In this document: positions 1-9,499 of the stretch, in pieces
Layout: every line of letters starts with the position of its first letter
How positions within the stretch are numbered: position 1 is the first letter of the stretch
Assembly (NCBI GenBank): GCA_027604685.1
Contig: JADHYX010000240.1
Location: 6,162 to 28,756 of the forward strand
Length of the DNA stretch: 22,595 nucleotides
Origin: Lobulomyces angularis
Taxonomy: Eukaryota; Chytridiomycota; Chytridiomycetes; Lobulomycetales; Lobulomycetaceae
Reading direction: 5' to 3'
The notes under the pieces: generated by a model
The model's input: only the letters and a program-made list of their open reading frames with translations
Told to the model about the DNA's origin: nothing
Database searches by the model: none
Translations under genes and position numbers: made by a program

Positions 1-66
1 TAAAACAAAAAAAAAAAAAAAAAAATTCTAATATTAACAATTTTAAAGAAATCAAAAAATTTTTTT

Positions 67-825
67 TTAACATCTGGGATTATTTTTTTCACCACCACCA
101 GCATCACTCCAACCTCTTAGAGTTAAAAAGGTAGTGTAGATACAGGCGAGTATTCCAAAGATAATAATCAATAAATCTTTTATGTAAGTAAAACTTTTTT
201 TATTTTCAATTATTTTTATGTGAAACATTGTCGGGTAAATAAACGATAATGGTATGCATGCTAAACATCCTACTAATCCAACAAATTTTTCCTATTTTTT
301 TTTTTTTTTTTTTTTTAATATTTAAATTTTTTTTTGATTTTTATTTCCTTATTTTTTTTTTTTTTTTGACTGTACCAATTTGTCACTTGCTACCCAAGAA
401 ACAAAACCCAACAGGCTAACCAGTCCTGCTCGATAGAAGTTCTTAGTCCAATGTAACATATTAGTTCTATGTAAATGCACTCCAAAAAAATAATTTTCAG
501 TAATTCTCACAGCTGGATATACACAGAGAGGAAATGTCAACATAATTGCAACAACATAAAGTAATTCCAAAGATGTTAAAAGCTGACTCGATTCCACATT
601 TAAAAATACAATTGTGTCTGTGTTTGAACCTATTGAATATATTTTTTTTTTTTTTATTTAGAAATAATTATCTTTAATTTTTTTCTTTTCTACCAAACGT
701 AATGTATCCTAAAGAACCAACCAAGATAAAAGTTATACTAATCGTCAACATGGAACTAGTTAAAACTTTTGGAAATTTTTCAGGTTCTTTCATTGAATCA
801 CCAATTGGTAGCATCAAACATATTC
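67..825 (-). pseudogene. AVT-like vacuolar amino-acid transporter, 3' part only (5' half missing)
   Basis: Family AAAP (SLC36/SLC38/AVT), proton-coupled amino-acid transporters, usually of the vacuole or lysosome. Three exons are visible: 825-694, 629-376 and 291-67 (stop TAA at 69-67), with introns GTAGAAAAG...ATAG and GTACAGTC...ATAG. Recognisable pieces are ICLMLPIGDSMKEPEKFPKV (family: LP.EN.MK.P..FP.VL), GYITFGSNTDTIVFLN (family: GYL.FG.DT...LNLP), LTFPLCVYPAVRI and GLVGCLACIPLSFIYPTMFH, followed by a last membrane helix. These correspond to roughly the last 200 residues of a protein normally over 400 long. The first exon needs a preceding exon ending in phase 1, supplying the first base of a Gly codon. 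Upstream there is only 98 nt of low-complexity DNA and then a CAP10-like exon ending in phase 2. The first half of the transporter is therefore absent here, by deletion, rearrangement or misassembly. The remaining exons carry no internal stops. Family confident; pseudogene status inferred. Confidence 0.8.
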
Positions 826-923
826 CTTAAAAAAAAAAAAGGTTGTGTAAAAAAAAAAATAAAAATAATAAATAAATAAAAGTAAATAAATAAAATTTTT
901 TTTTTTTGAATTTCGTTTTTTAC
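826..923 (-). other. chimeric intron-like junction between the CAP10 and AVT fragments
   Basis: Ninety-eight nt of T/A-rich sequence begin with a good donor (GTAAAAAACG, from the CAP10 side) and end with an acceptor (TTTTTTAAG, to the AVT side). Splicing them would join a phase-2 donor to a phase-1 acceptor and reach a stop within about ten codons, so this is not a functional fusion. It looks like the 5' part of one intron joined to the 3' part of another, either in the genome or during assembly across low-complexity DNA. Confidence 0.6.
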
Positions 924-1728
924 CCATGATTTTCACTAACAATCAATCCATTAGTGTCGTTCGGAAGTCCAGGTTGAAAGCTTTGATAAATTTTTTCCCC
1001 ATAATTTTTTTTCATACAACTATTTTTTTCAAAAACCAATCTATAATCATGAAAAATCTCATCATCGAAAAGGGGGTTGTCAAAGTTTAAACTAACGGGT
1101 TCGTCAAAGGTGTTCAACACAAATTTAAAATTTAAATTTTTTAAATTTTTAAAAACCGATAAAAAATCTTTATTAGAAAAAATTTTAAATTCATTTATTG
1201 AGACTAAATTAAAAAACCAATATTTCCAACTACTTTTTACTTTAAATTTTAAATTTTTGAATTCAATTTTTTCGAAATTATCATTTTTTTTGTTTCTAAA
1301 AAAATTTACATATTTGTTGATATCCTCCTCTCTAATCTCTCCCTTCAAAAAAAAACTCTCAAGATCCATGTATATCCGAGAATAGTTTTCTAAATTTTGT
1401 AAACAACCGTTTTTTAAAACCAACTTTGTCCACACATCAAAATTTGGTGGTGGAAGTCTCTGGTATTTACTGTAATATTCTACAGATAAAGATTTATATA
1501 AATTTTCAAATTTATTTTTATCCACTTCTCTGAAGTTGTCGTAAAATAGTGCTTCGTACAAAGAAAAAAATAGTAGTGTAAAAATTAAAAGTAAAATCAT
1601 TATCTGAAAAAATAAAAAATTAATATTAAAAAAAAAAGAAATAAACATAAAAAAATAAACAATTAATAAAAATATATATGTATCTTTTATTTTAATACCA
1701 AAAATCGCCGAAACGTTAATATCTTCAT
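924..1728 (-). pseudogene. CAP10-like (GT90) glycosyltransferase, 5' part only
   Basis: The CAP10 domain occurs in type II Golgi/ER glycosyltransferases such as capsule-associated xylosyltransferases and KDELC/POGLUT-like enzymes. Proposed exons are a mini-exon 1728-1699 (MKILTFRRFL, basic cytoplasmic tail) spliced by GTATTA...TTTCAG to 1603-924, where a signal anchor (IMILLLIFTLLFF) follows at once. A start at the ATG at 1600-1598 is the alternative. Diagnostic stretches are PPPNFDVWTKLVLKNGC with YSRIYMDLESFF, and FKFVLNTFDEP, all typical of the N-terminal portion of fungal CAP10 proteins. The exon ends with SENHG at a GTAAAAAAC donor, about where the family continues into the HGFF...catalytic part. 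That part (200 or more residues) is missing: the next exon-like sequence on this strand belongs to an amino-acid transporter and is in the wrong phase. What is present is open with no disabling mutation. Family fairly sure; whether the gene is truly broken or only mis-joined is not decidable here. Confidence 0.72.
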
Positions 1729-2025
1729 ATCTGTAACTTTATCAATTTTTTATTTTTGTGTTTACCCGAAAATAGAAAAAAAAAATTTTTTTAACTACAA
1801 TTTTTAATCATATTGAAAGAAAAAATAAAATAAAAGAGTAAATACAATAAACAAATCAAAAAAAAAAAAAAGGTAAACTTTTTGCAACTTTTCAAATAAA
1901 AAACAACAAAAAAAAAAAATTAAATTAAAAACCAATAAAATTAAAAAAATTTTTTTTTTTTTCGAAACGTTATATTTCAATAACATCTTAGTTTTTTTTT
2001 TTTTTTTATAGTTATAAAAATTATT

Positions 2026-3034
2026 TTAAGCAACCGAAATGCAGCCACCAACTTGATGAACAGTAGCATGTATAACATCTTCCTCCTCCATCTCAAGCTG
2101 AATTGATAAAAATAAAGTAGTTTTAAATTAAAAATATTATAAAAAAAATTTATCATACTGATTCCGGTGTTTGATGTCCTTCCACTCTTACTCCGTCAAA
2201 ACTGAATCTTATTGAATTTCTATCCTGTTGGTGATAAAAATAGAAAAAAAATCTTATCAAAAATTTGTTGAAACATGTAAACGTTACATACCGAACCGAT
2301 TTTTTGGGCGTAAGCATTGAACAATTTTTCAAATGGAGTTGCTTTTTTAATTTTAAACGAAACTTGTGTTCCTATTACAATAAAAAAAATAAAAGTTTGA
2401 TTTTAATAAATGGTTTAAAATATTAAAAACTTAAAAAGTTTATATATTTCAGATAAATTTTTTACCATCTGAAGATTCAACTTTTAGGTTTAAGTGTTCA
2501 GCCTGTTTAATAAATGATAAACCTGCAACTTTAGAAAATCATTTAAATACCTTAACAACTTCAGTTGCAGGACCTGCATCAGCACCGCCCGTTTGAGTAT
2601 TCATAGCATTAATTACATCACCATCTTCCATTTCATTCTTAAAATTATAATAAAAATAAACTTGTAACAAAATGACTATATATTTACGTCTTCAGGAGTT
2701 GATTCACCTCTTAATCTCATACCGTCAAACTGAAATGATATTGCTTTAGGATCCTTCAAAAAACCAAAAAAATTGGGAAAAAAAAAAAATTTAACGATTT
2801 GAAGCAAAAAAGAAATAAAATAAAATTATTATATTTTTATATTAATAACATGCACAACAAAAAAAAAAAAAAAATTGTTTTTACCAAACCAGTCTTTTCT
2901 AAGTATGCTCTAAACAGTTTTTCCAAAGGTGAAGTTTTCTTGATTTTGAAAGATATTTCGTTTCCAGCACCAGAGTTAATTGTTAGATGGATATGTTCTA
3001 CTTTAGCTTCGACTTCACCTTTATCATCACTCAT
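2026..3034 (-). CDS. tandem two-domain SUMO protein (di-SUMO)
   Basis: SUMO is a ubiquitin-like modifier, matured by a SUMO protease to expose Gly-Gly and then conjugated to lysines via E1 (Aos1/Uba2) and Ubc9. Seven exons: 3034-2885, 2753-2688, 2637-2551, 2502-2466, 2371-2292, 2224-2159 and 2097-2026, giving 185 aa. Domain 1, residues about 12-90: ISFKIKKTSPLEKLFRAY, ISFQFDGMRLRGESTPED, MEDGDVINAMNTQTGG. Domain 2, about 102-180: VSFKIKKATPFEKLFNAY, IRFSFDGVRVEGHQTPES, MEEEDVIHATVHQVGG. Both keep the beta-grasp core and a diglycine. An 11-residue linker (ADAGPATEVVK) follows the first GG, and a 5-residue tail (CISVA) follows the second. The linker junction reads VKAE, matching the sumoylation consensus. 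The 66-nt exon lies at the same place and phase in both halves, so the gene arose by internal duplication of an intron-bearing SUMO gene. No Rad60/Esc2-like N-terminal extension is present. Whether it is cleaved into two SUMOs or used as a dimer cannot be told from sequence. Confidence 0.9.
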
Positions 3035-3170
3035 TTTTTTTGGTATATGTGTAAAAATTTATAAAAAAAAAATTTGCTTTTTGGTTCAAAAATTTTAAAT
3101 TTTTTTTCTTTTTATTTATTTTTATAATTTTTTATTCTGTATTTATAATCCTTCTACTTTCTTTTTTGTT

Positions 3171-3300
3171 ATAATTTATACTAAATTCCTGTAGTTCAAA
3201 ATAAAAACCTTTTGCACAATTGCATGACACTCATTTTCAACTAAATCTACAGTGCGAATTATAGCAAAATAAATTATACTTTTTTTACTTAAAGAATCCA
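3171..3300. repeat. diverged direct repeat, copy A
   Basis: It shares three blocks in the same order with 3791-3914: ATAATTTATACTAA (3171-3184), TCATTT.CAACTAAA (from 3231), and AAAATAAAT followed by TTTTTACTTA.AGAATCC (3266-3299). Block spacing differs by only about 10 nt between the copies. The last block contains enough G and C to make chance unlikely even in AT-rich DNA. Nature unknown; it could be a decayed duplication or a small element. Confidence 0.5.
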
Positions 3301-3790
3301 GCCTTATTTTTTTTAAAATTTCATTTGTAGTGAAGATGTAAAGTTTGTATTTTTATTAAATTACATGATGATTTTCAGCTTATTTTCATAACATTTGAAG
3401 AACTTTGTTGGAAGATTCAGGAAATAATATTCAAGTTATCAGAGTAAAAAATTAGAAAATAACTTTCTTTATTTAAAAATAAATTTAATATTGGATGGAA
3501 ATTTCTAATTCTTTTGTTGCTTGAGTGTTAAAATTTTATTCTTTCATTGTTGAGCAATTACATCAAACGTATTATCTGTCTGCTTGTGTAACGAGGCTTT
3601 GAGTCAATTTGATATTGCTTTGATTTTGAGTGGAAAAATAATAATTTTAAACGTAATTTAATATTTAAAAAAAAATTATTAAAAAAGAAAAAAAGATGGA
3701 ATTAATTTAACAAAATTTCATTTTTCATTTTAGTTATTTTTTTTTAAATACTAAATCTATATTTTTTGGTTTTCTTTTTTTCTACAATTC

Positions 3791-3914
3791 ATAATTTATA
3801 CTAATTTTACTTATTTCACTAATTTTTACATTGATTAACATTCATTTACAACTAAAATTTACATAATACTTTGTAACTACAAAAAATAAATATACATTTT
3901 TACTTACAGAATCC
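3791..3914. repeat. diverged direct repeat, copy B
   Basis: Second copy of the repeat at 3171-3300, about 620 nt away in the same orientation. Blocks: ATAATTTATACTAA (3791-3804), TCATTTACAACTAAA (from 3842), AAAATAAAT (3884-3892) and TTTTTACTTACAGAATCC (ending 3914). Confidence 0.5.
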
Positions 3915-4037
3915 CCTAAAATTTTTTAAATTGATTTTTATTCTTTTATTTTCCTTATTAAATTCAGTAATTATTTTTAATCTTCACACAAAGCTTCAAC
4001 TATAATTTCAATTATTGGAACAGTGAAGGCATTGTTT

Positions 4038-7000
4038 TTAGTCATCGATAAAGGAAACACTGCTTCTAACAGAATTTGCATGTTCGCCCTCAGATTGAAT
4101 TGAATTCAATAGAGACTTATCGTTTTTAGTTAATGATGTGGAGTTCATGTCATCACTACCATCAGTAAAGTTTTGTTTTTTCTCTGTTTGAAGAGTTTGA
4201 AGGATGCCATTATTTGAGTTTTTATCAAGTAATGGTTCATTACCATTACTTGAATTTTCATCATTACCATTACTTGATGTTAAAATAACATTTTTTAAAG
4301 TTTTTTCAATTTTTGTAGCGTCTTTTTCGTCTTCTACAAAAAAACCAGATTTTAGGTATTCCCCGACAGTCCCTAGATCAACCGACTCTGGATGGTCTTT
4401 TATTTCATCTTCCACTGAAGATAAGGTTAAACTTTTCGCCTTTGCAGATAGTTGGTTGTTAATTCGAAAGCCAGAATTTACTGAAAACCTATTGTTTGCT
4501 TTTTGTTGTTTTTTTAAACTTTTGCTTCTCTTGCTAACTGAAGTGTCATAAGGATATATTTCATTTTTTTCCAATGTTAACGTCCCTGTAGGTGAAAAAT
4601 CTTCACTTATTATATGTAAATTATTAGTGTCAAAGAGAAGTTGAGATGTTCTACGTTCTGTGTTTGGTGTAATAACAGATGTTCTTTTTAATTCCTGCAG
4701 TTTTTTATTAATACTACTTTTCCAATCTGCAAGATTTCCCTTTTGTAAGTTACTAGGATTGATCTTTATAACTGTTGGCTTATAGTTAATTCCTAGTATT
4801 GACTCGCTGCTATCTCTAAAAGTCATACTCAATTCTGCAAGCTTTGAATTGGAATTAGCCCCATCTGCTTGAAATCCACTTTCTTGAAAATTGCTGATAT
4901 CTGTTGTATTATTGTCAATTTCTGTGAAAGGATGTATTCTTTTATTTTGGTTGTCAACAGCAGGCTGAGAGCTTCTGTTTTTTGATGTGACTTCAGTATC
5001 TTCAGGTTTTGATATCTTTACTTCAACCAAGTCATTGTTTCGAATTACAACCGAATTAACAGATTCGTCACTGTGGTGTACTTTACTCAACTTGAAGGTT
5101 TTCTTTTTCCATAAAAAGTATCCGCTTAATACTGCTAAAATCAATAATAATACAACCAAAAATATAATTCCAATCAGTTGCCAGTTAGAATTATCTGATG
5201 GTGAGATATCTGTAGGTAACGTTTGAGTATTGGTACTGTTCTTGTAATACAATGTGGTGAAAAGTAAGTTTGACGGCAAGTTTTTACAAAAACAAACAAT
5301 GTTTGTTAAATTATATTGGACTAATTCACAGTTTTTTGTTTGCCAGTTAATATGTTCCACTAAATTTTCGGTATCGTTAATTTGAATATAACCGCAAGTT
5401 TGAAAATCAAAATTACTTGAGTTAAACTTCGGTAAATTTACAGTAAAATTTTGTAAAGTCAAATAATTTTCATTCCAAAACTTTTCGGTTAAAAAGGAGG
5501 AGGTTTGATTAAAAATTTTAATTTGAACCAAGTTTTCGTTTAAAGAAATAACATTAAAACCTTCAATGACTGGTGGTTGAATATTTGTTAAGATAGAGGA
5601 AGAGTTTTTAATTAAGGTTAGTATGTAATTATAACACTGCTTAGCATTCAAATTTTCATTTTCAAAATGAATCTTGTAAAAGTATTCATTTTCAAAATTT
5701 TTTAAATTAAACTCAACACCAATCATTTTTGTGACCTGTTCAAATTCAAAAGCTGCAAGGTTTTGTTGACAAACTCTCTCCATCAAATGAAAGTTATCCA
5801 ACGTGCTCATAAAATCTAAATAGTTTTTTGAAATAATTTCATTGAATTCTGTTAAAACTGCACTGTTTTGAATCAACACCCCAAAAATGTTATAGGAAAA
5901 TTCGGTTAAAGTTTGAACAGCAACAAGATCACTTTCATCGCTAGATTTTTCATCGGCAATGTGCAGGAGGTTAAAAAGTAAGTTAAATACTAAAGTTATT
6001 TCTGATTTGGAAAGAAATGTATTTCCACTCTGTACAACAAGTTGCAGGCTTCCAGAAATTGAATTTAACGTTGTTTTTATATCAATAAAAAAACTCTTCT
6101 CTAAAATTGAATTTATTAGATTGTAAAATTCCAATCTTGCCACATAATAATCAGAAGAGTTGCTATTTACAAAAAGTAAAGAGGAAGTTGCTAAATTTCT
6201 TAAAGCCTTCGATCTAGAATTACTCGTTTGTAGTATATCGTTTGCACTATTGATATAAGATATAATGCTATCTACTGTATTGATATCAACGAAACGTTTC
6301 TTTAAATTGTGATTATGCGGCCAGTCACAAATAATATCTTTTTCTAGTGTTTCATAGCAGCCTAATTTGGATGGACAGGCTAGTTTTTCTGACCAAACTC
6401 CACTTTGTAGACACTGATAAAATGAAGCTTAAAAAAAAAAAAAGTATTTGACATTAAAACAAAATATGTGTTTAATGTTCTCTTCTTACTGCTGTAAAAC
6501 TCATTGTTTTGTAGTTGAGAACATTGATAACTAGGAAAAGTGCAACTCAATCCAGTGAGGTTCTCAATAGTTACATTTTTAACTGGCTCTTCCTCTTCCA
6601 CTGTCACAGTAAGTATAGTAGGATGATAGTCTATCAGGTTAAATTGATCCAAAACTGAAATTTTAACTTCATATTTTCCTTTAGGTAAAATAGTTTCCAA
6701 TATTTGGTCTTGAGAATATTGAAAGAGGATCCAATGACCTACTGTTAAGTCATTGAAATATCTTATTTCAAACATGTAAAGTAACTGAGTGCTTGCTGAA
6801 TCAGCCAGATATCCAGAACATTGAAAGCTAAATATTGTATGCATTGGTACCCCTGAGCTTCTCTGTGAAAAACACTTTCCCCCTTTAGGTATTGGTAATG
6901 TTGTAAACTCTATTTTTGATATAATTGTAGAATTGTAAAGGGTATCGTGGTATATACTCTCAGCGCAGTATACTGCGTCCTGCTCTAAAAAATTTGGAGC

Positions 7001-8297
7001 AAACTTTACGATGTTGGAACCTCGTGGTGTTAATATGAAATCAAAAAATTCTACAGTATTTGCATCTTTCAAGTCGTTTTCCAATATAAAATCACAGTTA
7101 TTTTTTTTTAAAACATAATTAATTTCGGATGCTATTGTTAAACCTTCATTTTCGATAGTGGATTCTAAGTAAAAAATTTTTGAAGAGATTGATGGATTTG
7201 GTGTATTATAATATAAATTTAGAGTATTCAACCGGGTATTGGTAACTGTTATCAAAACTAATAGGTAAAAGGATACAAAATAATTAAATTTTTGGTGATT
7301 TTTCCTTTAATTTTTTTTTATTTTTACCTGATTCAGTAGTTGTATAAGAATCAAATCTGCTAGTTAAAGTAAACATAGCTTCGTAATCTCCAACAGAGAG
7401 ATTTGATATAATTACTTCATTACTGGTTATTTCCGCAGTTGTGATAATCTTTTCCAAGTTATATAACTGGTATGTTAAAATAAAATCTGAAAAGTCGTTG
7501 GTCAGGTAACCATTTTTCCAAATAATTGGTATAATGTTTAAGTCTTGCCCTATTGACAACATCTTACTTCCACCTAGACTAATTTTAAAGGTATCTGGAG
7601 ATATTTTGAGGATCGTGGTATAAGTGAAAATTTCAGCGCCATAAGATGCGTTTAATTTAACTAAATAGCTAGATGAATTTAAGCTGTTTGCCGGAATTTC
7701 AAAATCCAACTTTGTTGAAGTAAATTCGGTGTTTTCCAGTGACCATTGGAGTCTCATCTTTCCTGCTGAAATAGATTGGCAGCTCTCATACAATTTAGCC
7801 TGAAGAGTAATTGGACTATTAGATTTTGGAAATGAAGGTAAAATAATCTCAATTAAAGGAACTGAAGTTGAATTTGGAAAAATTTGAACTGATACAGTTT
7901 TAGTTGCAGAAATATTGTAATTATTAGTTAAATTAAAATTAAATTCAAAAGTCCCCACTAAATCTGAACTAAAATTTAGATTCAAATTTTTGAAGTTGTA
8001 ATTTGTATTGTTTATAATTTTTGAACTAAAATCAATAAAATTTTTTGTAAATCTAACCAAGTCGCTATTTATGTTATCAAGTTGAGTTTGCGATATATTT
8101 AAGTTTGCAGCACTGAAAGAAATGTCAAAACTTTTAAACACTTCTTCAGGTTGGTTTAATGTATCACTTAAATCCATAATTATTTGCTCCTCACAAACAT
8201 TGATATATGGTTGATAGCGAACCTGTAAAATCGGTGAGATAAGATTTTCGGCACTAAGAATACATTTAATTAAGAGTACATATATAATTAGTTTCAT
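4038..8297 (-). CDS. single-pass receptor-like protein with REJ-like region and GPS motif
   Basis: Three exons, 8297-7328, 7257-6490 and 6427-4038, give 1375 aa. Residues 1-16 are a signal peptide (MKLIIYVLLIKCILSA). The ectodomain is Asn/Ser/Thr-rich with many NxS/T sites. A REJ-like stretch at about 440-545 contains PIPKGGKCFSQ and TIFSFQCSGYLAD, matching the family pattern of GG.C followed by F..CSGW.D. A Cys-rich GPS motif at about 924-965 has Cys924, Trp941, Cys946 and the pair Cys958-x-Cys960 (VCFCKNLPS), as at the base of GAIN domains of polycystin-1 and adhesion GPCRs. The usual HL/T(S) cleavage tripeptide is NLPS here, so autoproteolysis is doubtful. One transmembrane helix follows (about 999-1018, IIFLVVLLLILAVLSGYFLW, then KKK). 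About 357 polar residues form the cytoplasmic tail, rich in Ser, Asn and charge. There is no 7TM bundle, PLAT or polycystin channel. A surface adhesion or sensing role is inferred. REJ assignment moderate, GPS good. Confidence 0.82.
4238..4277 (-). repeat. 24-nt coding tandem repeat in the receptor tail
   Basis: The 16-mer CATTACCATTACTTGA occurs at 4238-4253 and 4262-4277, a period of 24 nt or eight codons. It encodes SSNGNDEN followed by SSNGNEPL in the cytoplasmic tail. The in-frame period means copy-number change would keep the frame. Confidence 0.7.
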
Positions 8298-8883
8298 CTA
8301 CTTTTTTTTTTTTTTTTTTTTTTTTAGGTAGGGGAGATGTTTTTTTCTTAACCAATCAAATTTACATAAATTTCAGACTTTTAATTTGTAGTCTAAAAAA
8401 AAAAAAGTAATGGTAAAGTTCTATACATCTGCCAAAGGAAATTCTTTAAATTGATTTTGGAATTAAATTTATAAGAGGAATAAAAAGGTCTTCCATTTTT
8501 TTATTTTAAAAAAGGATCTCACTTAATTTTTTTATACCAAAGTAAAAAATCTTAAGTAAAAATACATATTAACAATGTGGTTTTATTATAAAAATCATTT
8601 TGTCAAATATCCCCAAAGTGGTTCCTCTGAAACAAATCTTTAATCAGTTTTTAGTTTCGAAAACTTTTTTCCCTTAAAATTTTCTAGTGATATTTATTAG
8701 AGCATTCACTAAAAAAATCATATGAATTACTCAAGCATTTTACAACAATATAATTTGTTCTACTCTTAATATATTTTTTTTTAGTTTTTTAAGTTTTCCA
8801 TTTCTTATTTGTTAAGCACTAGTTGTGAAAAGTAGACAAACTTTTTTAAGTAGCCTTTCTTGATCCCAGGTTACTTGAAAAAA
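8298..8883. other. intergenic region upstream of the receptor gene
   Basis: 586 nt lie between the receptor start (8297) and the stop of the DUF1279 gene (8884), both on the minus strand. I see no convincing exon. A T run of about 21 nt lies directly upstream of the receptor ATG, and an AACCAATCA element lies at 8350-8358. The remainder is AT-rich without recognisable structure. Confidence 0.5.
8350..8358 (+). promoter_or_regulatory. possible CCAAT box (AACCAATCA)
   Basis: AACCAATCA lies about 53 nt upstream of the receptor ATG, inverted relative to that gene. The same nonamer occurs on the minus strand upstream of the Bem3-like gene (19917-19925). CCAAT boxes bound by the HAP/NF-Y complex work in either orientation. 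Short motif, weak evidence. Confidence 0.3.
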
Positions 8884-9499
8884 CTAAACAGGTTTTTTAA
8901 AATATTTTGAAAATACACCAGAAATAGGTGAAACTATTGCTCTAAAAAAAAAAAAAAAAAAAAAAATAATTCCGTTTTAAAAAGTCTTTACCTAGAAAAA
9001 TATGGCGTTAACAACACTGAAAGAGAGATTCTTAACGGTAATAATAGTTTAACTAAAATGCAACAAAAAAATTTTATAAAAATTAAATAAATTGAAACTT
9101 TTATACCTAAACCGTAAGAAATAGTTAAAAAAAAAATAGATTCAGCATCCAGAAAGTGTAATGATGGATAATATTCTATAACTTTTTGAACCTTAAGTGT
9201 TGCACTTTCCATTAATTCAAAATCTAACAAAGGTTTGTAATCCAGACTTTTAAGTGAAAAATAAAATATAGGAATGGGTACTACGGCAGTGATTTCATGT
9301 AAAATTAAGAACGAAATGACTTAAATAAAAAATAATAAAGTTAATACAAACTATATTAAAAAAATTTTTTTTTCTTACAATGTGAAGTTTTATGATTTTT
9401 AAAGTTTTCCTTTATTTCATTAAATTTAGATTTACTGTAAAAATTTCTGAAAACAAGTTTTGATTTAAAAGCTGCAGTTTTAAACCTTTGTAAAAACAT
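8884..9499 (-). CDS. mitochondrial DUF1279/FAM210-like membrane protein
   Basis: Four exons, 9499-9379, 9319-9107, 9052-8992 and 8941-8884 (stop TAG), give 150 aa. The N-terminus (MFLQRFKTAAFKSKLVFRNF) is basic and free of acidic residues, like a mitochondrial presequence. A hydrophobic segment follows with ISFLILHEITAVVPIPIFYF, and then near the C-terminus SYGLVKLLLPLRISLSVLLT followed by PYFSR. The K-LLP-R-S-LTP-R pattern is the hallmark end of DUF1279 domains (FAM210A/B in animals, Nat2-type proteins in yeast), which sit in the inner mitochondrial membrane. The exact role in this lineage is not known from sequence. It faces COG4 head to head across a 307-nt promoter. The last exon is reached through an intron holding an unbroken T tract of more than 20 nt. 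Gene model confident; family assignment moderate, based on pattern recall. Confidence 0.75.

Larger units (their letters stand above)
3035..4037. other. about 1 kb noncoding region with a diverged direct repeat
   Basis: This lies between the start of the tandem SUMO gene and the stop of the receptor gene, both on the minus strand. I found no convincing exon on either strand. The longest open stretch is about 45 codons on the minus strand near 3177-3310, without a plausible start, which is within chance for DNA this AT-rich. The notable content is a pair of diverged collinear repeats, listed separately. The region should hold the SUMO promoter and the receptor 3' UTR. Confidence 0.6.

Noticed and set aside
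67..1728. Functional CAP10-transporter fusion protein
   Set aside because: The only usable splice joins phase 2 to phase 1 and hits a stop within about ten codons.
1804..1986. 60-aa minus-strand ORF rich in Phe, Leu and Lys
   Set aside because: It is made of translated T and A runs, has no recognisable pattern, and sits in the short gap between the SUMO and CAP10 genes.
2026..3034. Rad60/Esc2-type SUMO-like-domain protein instead of true SUMO
   Set aside because: Those proteins have a long N-terminal region and no diglycine ends. Here the protein starts directly with a SUMO tail and both domains end in GG.
3365..3445. Possible C/D-box snoRNA on the minus strand (TGATAA...CTGA...ATGAAAA...CTGA)
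   Set aside because: Box C departs from RTGATGA, no terminal stem flanks the boxes, and C' sits directly against D, leaving no room for a guide.
4038..8297. Polycystin channel or adhesion GPCR
   Set aside because: There is only one membrane helix after the GPS motif, and the tail ends at a clear stop with no PLAT, 7TM or channel segment.
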